Positions 12,101-23,534 of a DNA stretch of 64,000 nt are shown in pieces. A model generated the notes under the pieces. It saw only the letters and a program-made list of their open reading frames with translations. It was not told where the DNA came from and did not search any database. The position numbers were made by a program, and so were the translations under genes. The stretch's first letter is position 1, and each line of letters opens with the position of its first letter. Source of the DNA: Cordylochernes scorpioides. Its lineage: Eukaryota > Arthropoda > Arachnida > Pseudoscorpiones > Chernetidae. The stretch spans positions 113,522,010-113,586,009 of the forward strand of contig CP092863.1 in assembly GCA_030710605.1 (NCBI GenBank). The letters run 5' to 3'.

Positions 12101-14851
12101 GACCATTAAACGTGACACCTCATAAAAGCGGATTGAGTTACTCCCCTAGCCACCGTGGGTGAAGTCACTATCTTCTTACTTCATCGTGCGTCTGTCCCCT
12201 TTGCAGTAGTCCGACCTCAACATTCTATTGAAAGATGGATTTATAGGGTTTATGATTCACTACCCAACACTAACATTCTCAAGTGCTTTCCAAGGATCGA
12301 CTACAGTCTGGGCCTACTTAACTTCTACCCCTGGCTTAGGGTCCCTATACTTCACAACTTCACTCTGAGAGATTGACCTTTCATGTCCTCATTAGAAACC
12401 TATTTCAAAGCTACTATCTGAAAGCCAGGGATTATAGGGTTTCTTTTCTAAATTACCCAACACAAGCCATAGGATGCCTATTAGGTTTGTTGTTTTAGAC
12501 ATAGCCCCCCTCTAAGTTGTGATTTCCTACACCTTCCTTCACCTATTACTCCCGATAATAACTAAAATTTCAGATTTACACTAAATAATTAATTCACAAT
12601 GGTATACATTATTCTCACTGGTCTTTGAAACTCGGGATTTAACAAGAAATAGTTTGAGAAAAAAAAATCCTAATGAAGTCTTACTTCGAGAAAAAAAAAA
12701 AGGTTAAAAAAGAAAAGATTGAAATCTCTAAACTTCTCATTCTATTGGGTTGATTCTTCGTACACACTCCAAAATCCTATTTAGTGGCGACAGTCTAAGT
12801 AGAATTTACACTGTGTGGGCCTTTTCACCCTTGTAGACCTGCGTAAAGTTAAACTGTCTACACTAACTCTGTCAATTTCCCCTCGGCTCATTACTTCTGA
12901 GTTCGCTCTGGTTGTCACTTAGCGGTTGTTATTAGAAATTTCCTTCATGTATTTATACAGTATGAGGCATAGTAATTAAAAGGCTGCATTTCCATGAGTT
13001 CAATTCTCTCACAACATGCTGAAACGAAATCAAATGTGGTTATAAGATCACTGTCTATGTGGTAACAGGTGCACATTGGATTGGGAAAGGACAAAGTTAT
13101 TTCGCCCTTTATGATACCAATTGTAACTGGGTTTTCTGTTGAGTTATGATGATATACTGAGAATTTGATAGGGAAATTATTTTGTAGACTTTGTTGCATA
13201 TCAGGGGTCTTGTTTGTTCCTGGGTTAGAAATTTTATATTATTCCTTACTGTCAGTCTGATAATTACATTCCTGGCTCATGAGATAGGTGTGCAACTTGT
13301 ATAATTCACTGTGGAAATATATGTGGACATTTAAGAATTTATAGAGGTATATTTAATATGGAGTCGTCACCTCAGCTCGATCCATCCACATTTTGTTCTG
13401 GAATTAGCGCCATATTCTAGATGGACTTCACTGCCTCATCTATAGTCCAGGCGTATCACCTTAAATGTCAATTTTAGGAAACGTCATCTCGTCCTAGACC
13501 TTTCTTCTCTGCATGCTGGCACATCTTCAATGACATTTCCAATGCGGGGGGCACACCCTTTAAGTGGTCTATCGGTATCCAGTGATCATACTTGGCAGAA
13601 AACGTCGTCAAGGGGGCCACCCTCCTCGCGTGCTAGCCATCTAATCCAATCACGATACCGCCTCACGCCTACAGGTTCCGAATTATATTCAATGTAATAT
13701 TTTTGCTCGGGTGTCCGACTTTATCAATCCTTATTCACAGCCTTTAGGTGATATTACTCCGCACTTGAGACTCGCATTCCGCTAACTTCCTCATTATATA
13801 TAAGTGTTAAATCGAGCCTCGATAAACTCCCCTGTCTCCTATACCCCCATTATTAGATAGATCCTGTCTCTAACGCAGGTGGCTTTTTTGCTGCCTTGTC
13901 ATCAACTTAAAACTGTCCAAGCACACCTCGGGATATCTCAGCTGTCTTGTAGACACAAGCTCCAGTCATCTCCTTTCCTTTGAATATTTTAAAAGATTAT
14001 CCCAGGTAGTTGTCATAAGTTAATAAATAGTTCCACAGTGATTAAAGGTACTCGCGCAAATTGGTCACCAGATCTACTCCTTGAGATTCTGCCATTGGAA
14101 TGTTAAAACCAGATTTCTATCCATTATTGATTTCAAATAAAAAAGGTTTTACGAAGAGAAAAAAAAAAAAAAGGTGCGTCTTTCTATGGTGATCAAACTT
14201 CTCTCTTCACGGTACGCTAACTGGATCTTCAATTCTATTTTCACCTTAAGGCTCATATATTTGCCACTCTCCCAATCCACTATGCGTTAAAAAAAATAAA
14301 ATCGATTAACTATCATTCAGCATGTTAGCCCTAATCTGGATGCACAGGCTAGTATGACTTGATAGAAAGCGCTATTAAAATGAAGTTAAGATATTTGTAT
14401 CCAGCAATAATTATCAGAACTCACCTCTGCTGTGAGAAAATTATATCAGAGCTATGATGAAAAAAAAAATGCTAAGTCATTTCAGTAGACTACTGTAAAA
14501 CACTGATCACCGTTCTAAATTTGAACCATGGCAATCCAACCTCATTTCTCATACTGTGTAAAATAATAAAAAAAAAAATAAAAATAAAAAATGTAATCAA
14601 TAAATTGTTAAGGCTTTGTCACAAACAATGTGAATCGTAAATGACCGCGGCGAGTGATGCGGTATACACGCCTCAACATAACTTTCATTGCCTGATAAAA
14701 TGCCAGTGAAACGGAAAGCATAAATTAAAATTCACGATTTATAATAGACTGTTAATCTCAGGATGCGTGGACTACTTCACCAATACTTAAAAATAGTATG
14801 GCTTTTCATTAGGTATATATTTCTAAAGTATAGGGGATGAAACATATACTA

Positions 14852-14877
14852 AATTCGAGCCCCGCGGCGGGCGAAAT
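14852..14877 (-). other. Candidate primer-binding site of LARD-like element
   Basis: Immediately inside the right LTR the plus strand reads TTCGAGCCCCGCGGCGGGCG, which looks like the T-arm and acceptor 3' strand of a tRNA without CCA. The minus strand could therefore pair with such a tRNA. I cannot name the tRNA. Confidence 0.35.
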
Positions 14878-16728
14878 TGTTGCGTTCCCGGTTTGGATAG
14901 ATGAAAAGGGAGGATACACGATGTGACTTATTAAAGTTTCCTTACTTAAGTATATATTTATATAGCAATTTAGGCCAACAACCCCATGTATATAACCCGC
15001 AGCAAGACCTTAATGTTGTATAATAGAAGCACAGCTGTCAATGATGCACTATCGACATATGTCTTTACATCATCACATGTAATGCAATTTGTGCAAACAG
15101 GATAAATAAAATAAAAAAAGGGGAAAACTCTGTAATTGATTAAGAGTTGAGCTAAAGCAGGGATCGAGCATATAATATTGTCAGAACAAAGGTCTAAAGA
15201 TGGAAACAGCCACGACACTAGTATACAATTTCATCAGACAACCCATGAAATCGTTATTAAATTGGACAATCTATAAAAGACTCCTTCTGGAGGTTTAGCA
15301 ACCCACTGAAGACGCTGGGAGCTATTTCATAGAGGAAAATTATAGCAACAGATCTCTATAATTTCTACAGATCAACTGTAAATAGATTCATATTAAGGTA
15401 TTTTTATAGCCCAAATAACACAAACAATAGTCAAACATACAAATCTGTTTGCATCATGCCGTACCCTCCTAACAGCGTAACAATAGCCCGAGGAATCAGA
15501 AAATATGGTATAATGGTAAATATGATGGAATAACGCACTGAAACACATAAAAGTACAAACATTACTAAAACCTGACAGATAGATACCCTCAAAGTAGCCC
15601 TAATAAAGTCGTATTTTGCAACTGTTGCTGTGTCAATATATCACAGCAAAGATATAGTACACAACTCTATTCCAACAGAGTCGGTAGTTCTATATTTAGT
15701 ACAATTTGTGAAATTAAGGTGTGGGGGTAGTACCATAAAGCAAAAGGAATGAAATATGTATGAGAGGAAACAAGAAAATTTCTCTAGATATTTATTTAAA
15801 TAAATTAAAATTTGGGAACATGTCTATACTGACGAGATATGCTATTTACATAGTAATCTAGATAGAGGTGACCTGAAGTTACTTAAAGCCCTTTTAGGGC
15901 CCATGCGAAATCTAGGTTGGTTACTACACAAAAAGGGGGGGGCGCTAAGTCATAATGACAAATGGCTTACCTTTTCTCGAAAGTGCCGGCAAAGGTCTGG
16001 TCTCCCGACTGAAGACTGTCCTCTCACTGAGCGACTCAGATTGAATCTTTTTGGCAACGAAACCCTCTTTTATCTTTGTCTCCCTCCATTTTCATTAGCT
16101 GGCCGCGCCAAAGTTTCTATTGGCTGGCATTTTCATTCGTCGAAAAAAAAAACCAATCAAAATGGCCAACGGTTCCAGTATACAATTTCACAGACGCCCC
16201 AGGCCTCTCCCATCAAAATAGAACATATAGTATTACCAAAACAAAAAAATCTAAAGAGAGAAACAGCCACGGCACTAGTGTAAAATTTCATCAGACACCA
16301 GGCCCCCCTCCACATGGATTGAAATATGATCCTCCCTTTTCTCGGGAAGGTATATATAACGAGCCCCCTTCCCCTTGGACTGTAACACGATGCTTCCCTC
16401 TCTCGGGAAAGATATTTATATGGCCTTAGTCTTTTAGAAATCTTCCTTCTCCATTTCTTCTGGTCACCTTTACCTAGATTTTAAATGAGGGGTATATATG
16501 TACATATGATACAACAGCTTCCAGAGCGGATATCTCTGGATGTCACTGGTGTCTTCTTCTCTACCAGGCATCAGCTTTCGGCATGGAAGTCTGGTGTCAT
16601 CAAGAGTCTAGGTTTCTGGGCAAAAAGGTGGTCTATAAGTCTATGTGGGAGGGAAGCCATGTATCCATTTGACGTTGATCATACATACATCTTCTGTTGG
16701 GGTATGGTTACAAAAACGTGCCCCAACA
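14878..16728 (-). repeat. Right LTR of LARD-like element (5' LTR)
   Basis: 1851 bp, same termini as the left LTR. It lacks the 77-bp tandem duplication and has a roughly 20-bp insertion near 16170 (GGTTCCAGTATACAATTTCA) not present at the same place in the left copy. Confidence 0.85.
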
Positions 16729-16945
16729 AGTGCAACACTACAGATGCAATATCTGTAACTGGTTTTAGAGTCATACCACCCCGCCCCACTATAATGTCTT
16801 TGATATGATGACTTCATTATGCCAAAGGCTATAGCTGGACCTAGCTAACTTTAAATTCATGATTCCTGATTCAACTTCCTTCTGGGATAAAGTTGATGTT
16901 TACCCTATCCTGATCAATCCAGTGTACCTTTTTCCCTTTTCTCCT

Positions 16946-17059
16946 CTAGCAGATGGCCTCTACATGTCCTAATTTATCACAGGCATTACATTTGGCATTC
17001 TTAAAGAAGCATATTTCTTGAGTATGGTTACTCTTCCCACAATGTTTGCAAGGAAACTT
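16946..17059 (-). pseudogene. gag zinc-knuckle relic
   Basis: The minus strand encodes two CX2CX4HX4C knuckles in a row ([14 protein letters not shown], then [14 protein letters not shown]) ending at a TAG (16946-16948). The pair and its spacing match the knuckles of the Ty3-like element at 55396-59773. No capsid, protease or RT is legible around it. This is a small remnant of an LTR retrotransposon next to the LARD-like element. Confidence 0.65.
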
Positions 17060-19256
17060 CCAATTTTTCTAACACACCTAGCTGTATATCTGACCTTCAT
17101 CGATTTTTTTTTTTCAAAATTTCTTGCCGTAAAGCTATTCCGAATTTTTCTCTGAATAGCATAGACAGTTTTGAGTGAATAAATATATTTTTAAATAAAT
17201 TGAGAAATAACTCAATGTACTAGAGAGAATTTTTGTTAATATTTCAGACTATAGACCATAATCGTGGTTTAAATTGAAAAGAATTTGGTAGCCTGCCTGC
17301 GAATATTTAGGACAAAGAACATTTAAATTTTTGGGACTAATTGACCTGTTTATTCTTATCTCATGTTATATATAAAATATATATTCATTTACTTATAAGG
17401 AAAATTACAAATACATTTTTCTCACAATTGCACCCAGCACAATCATTCTTGCTATCTTGCTTCAAATCTACACAGCTATATTGATGATCAGGCTAGTAGT
17501 GATGGGCAAGAGACCTAGTAGTTCAATTTTTTACAAATTTATAGTTCAATGATCACATTGCCACTTCTTTCATATTATCTTTGAAGTACCTCTCTTTCAC
17601 ATCCTAAGTTTGTCTCTAGTAGATGCCCAATTTAGTGTTTATACCTTTCAGTTTCTACTCCATCTGAATTGCAATTAGGAGCTGGTCTAGAGGGCAAAGA
17701 TCTCCAAAGACAATGTAGTAGATATCAGGTGTATTTCTTGTGTGTTGTAACTGTTACAATAATTCATCGAGATATACCAACTGACCAGTTTGGAGAGATT
17801 TACACCTATAATGTCAAACTTTCCATTACCAACCACTTGAGTAACATCAAACATGGCTTTATCTAATTCAACATAGAGTTAATGATTACCTCCAGACACC
17901 ATATGTTTATCAGAAGAGGTTTTACCATATACTAGGAAAATGCAACTTAGTCAAAACTGTAGGCTGGTGATAAATATCTAATTAAACAGCAAGTCAGATG
18001 AGCTCCAATTTGGATTCTCTAGATAAGAATAACAAGATGAAAAGACCCAAAAGTCCAAATACTTAAATTATATTTGCCAACATTGTTACCATCTTCAGAC
18101 AAAAGTACTGAATAAAATGATTTATGAAAATTTTATTTAGTACTTTGGTTTGAAGATGATAACACTGTGAAATATCAGATATAATTTAAGTATTTCATCT
18201 TGACTAAATACAATACAAATCTGAATTATATATATATATATGTTGGGGATAAAAATAATATCAAAATTATTTCTATATGATGAGTAAATAATATATATTA
18301 ATAATACTCAATACAAAATAAAGTATCATTTTAGGGCCAGGTTTCTAAGGACGAGATTTTATAAGATTTCAGAATTGTTGCGAGGGCTGTATAAAATAAA
18401 GTTGAGAGCTGGACTTTTGCTCATGGTTATCTAGATGAAACCATAGACAGTTTAAATAGGCGTGGAGAGATGTACACCAAATAAAGTGACACATTAGTGA
18501 ACCTTACCACACAATATTTATTGATATATATCTTTTTTAAAATATAACAATAACACAGCATATACAACAATAAAAAAAGGAACAATTTCTAGAAAAATAT
18601 GTTTAAAAAAAAAAAGGAATGTTGATTAAAAAATATATGACTAAACAAGGGTTGAAGCTGTAATAGACAAGCTGCATTGTAAAAGTTCAGTCAGGGCAGA
18701 GCAGCAGTGAACACAAGTACTTTGGGCATTTACTTCTACAAACTGAGGAAGGTGCAGAGCTGGGTTTGATAAAGTTTTACTTTCATTATTTTTATCTCTT
18801 TAAAAAATAAAGGTCACATCTCCAGTCAAAATTAACGTAAAAAAATAGACTCCATCTATTGACTATATAGTACACTAGTGGACTCGGGTTGGCAACATCA
18901 GCTTTAGCAAACTGAGAAGCGCCCACCTGGAAACCATGGTTTCAGACTAACAGCCCTCTTCAGTCAAGGATGGACTTTATTCCATGAGATCTACAAGGGA
19001 GATCAAATGGAATCTTGACTATTTGTCAAAGAGGTGTTTAGCTGGCAAAGTGGCTAGGCCAAATCTATGGCCAAAATATAGACGGAAATTTTGCCGGGAG
19101 GATATTGATCTATGAAAAAACAAAGGTCACCTCTCGCATCAAAATAGATGCTAAACTATAGATCAATATCTTCCAGGCAAAAAATTTACATCTTGATTTT
19201 TATTCCAGTAAAAAAAAAAAAAGGAAAAATGTATGTACAAATTTTAAAAATAGATA
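17060..19256. other. Intergenic, decayed repeats
   Basis: Contains a degenerate palindromic MITE at about 18030-18200 (ACATTGTTACCATCTTCAGA on the left, TTTGAAGATGATAACACTGT on the right). No other gene or RNA recognised. Confidence 0.45.
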
Positions 19257-19258
19257 TA

Positions 19259-20558
19259 CAGTAAAACCCCTCTATAGTGAACCCCAATGGGACAGAGCTT
19301 TTGGTTCACTATAGCCACGGTTTGGCCATTTTTTTTACTTTTCAAAATTTTTAGACTGTATAATTAGAGGACAGGCATACTATAGGCATACTACAGGCAT
19401 ACAGGCTTCCTCTTAATAGTGGTCACTTTGTTTTAATTCCCTTAATTGACCAATTTCCTTACATTAATACTGAATAATAATAGAAATCATTAGATGATAG
19501 GTTCTTCTTATCATTAACATACATGTACCTCTATGTCTAATTTAAAAATCAAGACAAATCCTAGGCAAAGTTTTATTAAATATATATTCAAAGATATAAA
19601 ATGATTTTAAAACATCATTATCACATTATATAATACATTGTTTACTTGGAAAAATGGCTCTAACACCTTGTTGCTTCAAAGCATTCTTCAAGCATTGCAC
19701 CATTCAAATAAAGTTAGTGTTTTCTTCCATTTCATTTTCCCACATATTCTTCTAGGTCTAGATTTAGTTTTTTTTTTTAACCTGTCATGCAAAACATTGC
19801 TGACTTTAAAATCCCCATAGTTAATGGCATAAAAATAGTTTTTGTTTCATCACGGGACCATTTATTTGGATTTTTTTTTTTGGCCCTAAAACGTACGATC
19901 GCGATCGCGGCATAAGTTGAGGTTGATTCCTCTTTGTAACAATTTTTAATAGCTTTATATTTTATCTTTTATAATAGAAAAGTTATATTCTCTTATTTTA
20001 ATATGTTCTTAACATTTTGCCTGTGTTGTTTCACTTTGAAAAGTTCTGAAAATGGCCTTTTTTTTCTTTTTTTTTTTAAAGAAATAACGCTTTTGTTTTT
20101 AAAATGACTTTGTTTTCTTCATTTTTTTTTTTTGGAAGCCATTTGTATTTTTATATTTCAAATTTAATGGATGCAAATATATTCTATTTAATAAAAAGTA
20201 TGTGTTAAAATTTATACAATATACATCAAAAATAAAGTGCAAAATTCAAAACAAACAATGCCGCTAAATTTATTGTTTTGAAATCGCGATCCGCGAGCTG
20301 AAACATGATCAAAATTTGGTTGTTTTAATTTTTTTTATAAATTACAATTCTAAGTTCGTTATAAGCATAGTATTTTAAATAGATTTTATTACTTTGGGAC
20401 CGAAAATAGGTTCGTTATAGGGGTAGTTCGTTATTCTAAAAATCGCAAAGTTCGTTATAACGATGGTATTTTCAATGGAATGGAATTGGGAATCGGCGTG
20501 GGTTCGTTATAAGGGAAGGTTCGTTATATCCAGGGTTCGTATTAACGGGGTTTTACTG
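19259..20558. mobile_element. Pogo/Tigger-style TIR element, 1.3 kb, non-autonomous
   Basis: Starts CAGTAAAACCCCTCTATAGT and ends ACGGGGTTTTACTG, so the termini are inverted repeats of at least 12 bp, flanked by TA on both sides. A second copy of 1268 bp with the same ends lies at 39470-40737. There is no transposase frame. Sub-terminal GTTCGTTATA is repeated about five times in the right 250 bp, and a CGATCGCGATCG palindrome lies near 19896. TA target and CAGT ends fit pogo/Tigger-type elements; assignment is inference. Confidence 0.75.
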
Positions 20559-20729
20559 TATTTCCTTTTTGTCTGATTTAGTCAACTCTTGGTTAATTGT
20601 GATTCAATGGAATATCAAAATTTGCCTTAAAATTTTATCACACAGTGTAGTCCCCAATTAAAAAACTTTTAAAATAATATGAATTTGTGAAGCTAATTGG
20701 AATTATGGTAATTTGGATAAGAACCTCTC

Positions 20730-20880
20730 CCTTTAAAGAACAACACCTAGTTACAGAGCCAAAGTGTCATTTAAGAAGAGGTGTCCTCTTATTGGAGAGT
20801 TACTAACAGGTAAAAATGGTGATTATGAAGATGGAAGTTATTCTTTGTAAAGAGGTCTCTGCTAGGAGGAGATTTTGCTC
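20730..20880. mobile_element. Tigger-like MITE, degenerate
   Basis: Carries the family body (AGAACAACACC, AGAGCCAAAGTGTC, TCCTCTTATTGGAGAG, GTCTCTGCTAGGAGG). The termini are eroded. Confidence 0.45.
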
Positions 20881-21407
20881 ATAGTTTTAACTGTAAATTC
20901 TCAGCAGTTTTGCCAATTTACAAGATCCGAAAGATTAAATCCTCTGAAATGTAAATGATAATAAAAAAAGAGAGAAACCCTAAAAATAATTTTGTATGCA
21001 ATTTTTTCTCTTGCAACAGAAAAAAATGTTCATAATGAATGAATCACAGGTTTTAGACTTTTAAGAGAAAGGCAAATTTTTTTGTGTTACAGTGAAAGAT
21101 AAAAATTTGAATGTTTAAATGAACAGATTAAAAAAATTTTTTTTTTTTTAACAAATAAAGCAACGGTTTTTAAAAATCACCATGTCAATAAGATAAAAAT
21201 TGCACAAATTATTCAATATGCTTGTGATAACAAGTATAAAAAAAGATGTTAGGTAAAGTGCTAACAGTTGTACATAAACAATATACAGGTTTGCTTCTAT
21301 AATTCCTTTTTGATAAATTTAACATGCAACCTTTATTTTACAATACACATCATTCCAATTATTAAATGGTATAAATGATAAAAGCACAATTTGGATTATA
21401 GATTATA

Positions 21408-21662
21408 GCTACAAGAAAATAAGACCAAATCCAAATATACTGTGTGATGTTTCAGTAACAGCCTTGGTACCATCATCAGACAAAATAAAGGTCGTTTTTA
21501 TGTTGTCATCAGATAAAAGAATAATTCTTTTTTTTTTAAATTTTAATTCTTAATTCTTCAAAAGATTTTATTCTTTTGTCTGAGGATGGTAACAACACTG
21601 TTACCGAAACGTCACACACTATTAATTTATTTGGATTAGGTCTTATTTTCTTGTAGCTAAAT
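21408..21662. mobile_element. Palindromic MITE (TGTGTGACGTTTCGG family)
   Basis: The left arm reads AATAAGACCAAATCCAAATA ... GTAACAGCCTTGGTACCATC. The right arm is its inverse (GGATGGTAACAACACTGTTA ... TTATTTGGATTAGGTCTTA). Other family members are at 28205-28405, 29252-29472, 32240-32570, 34203-34445 and 34866-34977. Confidence 0.7.
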
Positions 21663-22564
21663 GGTATAAAATGTGATAGAAATATAGATACCTAAAAACA
21701 AAACATATTCACATAGGGTAAATACATATACATCCCAATTCAAGTAAGCCATACACCATATAAAATATCAGATGGCTATCCTGTTATGATACAGGATACA
21801 TTTAAAAGTTTTTTTTTTTTTGAAAAGGCAGAATATTTTTTTTTAATGGAGGCAAAAATAAGGTGAAAAAAGCTGCCTCATAATTTTGTATCATTCATGA
21901 AAAATCACATTTGCATAGTCTGCATACTTTGTATATTTAATAGTGAGAAATAATTAGTGTAAAAATTTTTTACAAGCAAAAATTCCAAAAATATTCAATA
22001 CTCTGTTGTTGTTTCTTATCCCCTTGTGTAAAAGATTACACGAATTCCATGATTCAATACTCTAATCAGTATATGAGGATAAAGAAAAAGGCAAGAAAAC
22101 TTCTCATATTTACCTCATTTTTCTCAACTCTAAAATCTTAAATTTAACAACATTTAAAAAAAATAAAATCTTTAACAACAACTTTAACAAATATACAGTA
22201 TAATATCTTTAATTCAATGTTTACCTTAATTCAACCAATTTTCTAATTACATAGTTCAGCCTATTTTATTTAATTTGACCAAATATAATTCAACATTGAC
22301 TTGAATTCAACCAAAAATTCGAACCTTTGGGATCTTGAATTTAAAAAATTAGAATGTATTTTTAATTTACTGTATACAAAATTTGTGCGCAATGAGAGTA
22401 ATTACATATATGCAAATTTCCAGTCTTGTTTGGTTTCTTAGCTTCAAGTTGAATCAACACAGTGTCAAACACAAGGTCGTCATTTAAGGTAAATTGGCAG
22501 GAAGGTCAGGCTGGCTTTTTTATTATCAACTTTTCTTCTTTGGATTCATTTAAAAGATATGGTA

Positions 22565-22718
22565 CAGTAGAGCCTCCCTGTAAAGGATAACAGCTATCTG
22601 CAGAGCCAAAGTTAGGGAGAGGTATCTTCTTACTAGAGTTAAAAAATGGTAAAAATAGTAATTTTGGTGATTAAAACTGTCCTTTGTAGAGTGGTGTCCT
22701 CTCATGGAGGCTCTACTG
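22565..22718. mobile_element. Tigger-like MITE, complete, 154 bp
   Basis: CAGTAGAGCCTCCCTGTAAA at the left and TCATGGAGGCTCTACTG at the right, with TA on both sides (22563-22564 and 22719-22720). No open frame. Confidence 0.7.
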
Positions 22719-22859
22719 TACCCATAAATACCACATACAGTTTGAAATGTAAAAAATACTTTAAAAAAATAAAATCTAATTACACACTTAAAATATAGTT
22801 TTCTAAAAAAAAAAAATTCTATATAACAATAAAATTTTGTAGAGTACAACAGATATATT

Positions 22860-22865
22860 TTTATT
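22860..22865 (-). terminator. Candidate poly(A) signal of the rhomboid gene
   Basis: TTTATT on the plus strand gives AATAAA on the coding strand, about 340 bases beyond the stop codon. The region is AT-rich, so the hexamer could be chance. Confidence 0.3.
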
Positions 22866-23204
22866 CTTATAAACTAAAATTGACAAAATCTTTGGTAATA
22901 AAGGAATCATTTAACTATATATAAGTCATCCCTAATTAATACTCTAAGAAAATGGCATCAAAATAAAAAAATATATAAAGCTATCAGAATTGAAGAGACT
23001 AGAATGATAGGAAAATATAAGCAAGTATTAAAAACATTAATATGGTGCAATTTGAAAATAGACAAAAGTAATTCAAATATTGCTGATATATATTATTGGA
23101 ATGATTGCCTACCAAGCTCTTTTAAAAGGCCAAGATGTATCTGTTTTAAGCTGCTCATGAACCACACACCAGAAAGGTCCCCGACAAGCAACCAAAGAGC
23201 AGAG

Positions 23205-23534
23205 CTAGGTGGAGGCAGTGTTGTAGGGTGGACATTGCTGCGCTGGGAAGTAGGAAGGGTAGAGGGTGTTCCAGAGCACAGCACATCCTGCCAACATCCC
23301 AAATATGGAGAAGAACACCCAGGCAAGGATGTCCTCCCACCGATAGACACGCAAGTTGCGCAGAACCCTAGCACCAATTAGCAGGCCAGCAAGAGCTCCA
23401 GCAATGTGGGCAGCATAACTGATCCTGTTTGTTTTGCCCTGGTAGCGCTCTACGATAGCATTGGCCACATCTGAGATGGCCACGAAGCCCAGTGCAATGG
23501 CCCTCACCCAGGCAAACTCCATCTCCCCCCAGTT
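23205..23534 (-). CDS. RHBDL: Rhomboid exon 8 (terminal, catalytic His)
   Basis: Acceptor TGTGTCACAG, then NWGEMEF, phase 0; 109 codons and a TAG stop at 23205-23207. Contains AAHIAGALAGLLIG (catalytic His and the GxxxG helix packing motif) and a last hydrophobic helix (WVFFSIFGMLAGCAVLWN). The tail is short and Pro/Gln-rich. Confidence 0.85.
   Translation of the reverse strand, partial: NWGEMEFAWVRAIALGFVAISDVANAIVERYQGKTNRISYAAHIAGALAGLLIGARVLRNLRVYRWEDILAWVFFSIFGMLAGCAVLWNTLYPSYFPAQQCPPYNTAST

Larger units (their letters stand above)
7227..16728 (-). mobile_element. LARD-like LTR retroelement, 9.5 kb, no pol genes
   Basis: Two direct repeats of 1.85-1.9 kb (7227-9135 and 14878-16728) both begin TGTTGCG and end CCCAACA. 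They are flanked by the 4-bp duplication AGTG (7223-7226 and 16729-16732). Next to the left LTR the minus strand reads GGCAGGGGGAGGAT, a polypurine tract, so the element runs on the minus strand with its 3' LTR on the left. The 5.7 kb interior has no open frame longer than about 85 codons and no gag or pol motif that I recognise. Two short minus frames, 11173-11400 (75 aa) and 12945-13199 (84 aa, several Cys), are unidentified. Long LTRs plus a long non-coding interior match the class called LARDs; mobilisation would need proteins from another element. Confidence 0.8.

Noticed and set aside
15903-16808. Plus-strand frames of 107-126 codons in the right LTR, similar in the left LTR
   Set aside because: The similarity is LTR identity; the element runs on the other strand and the peptides show no family features.
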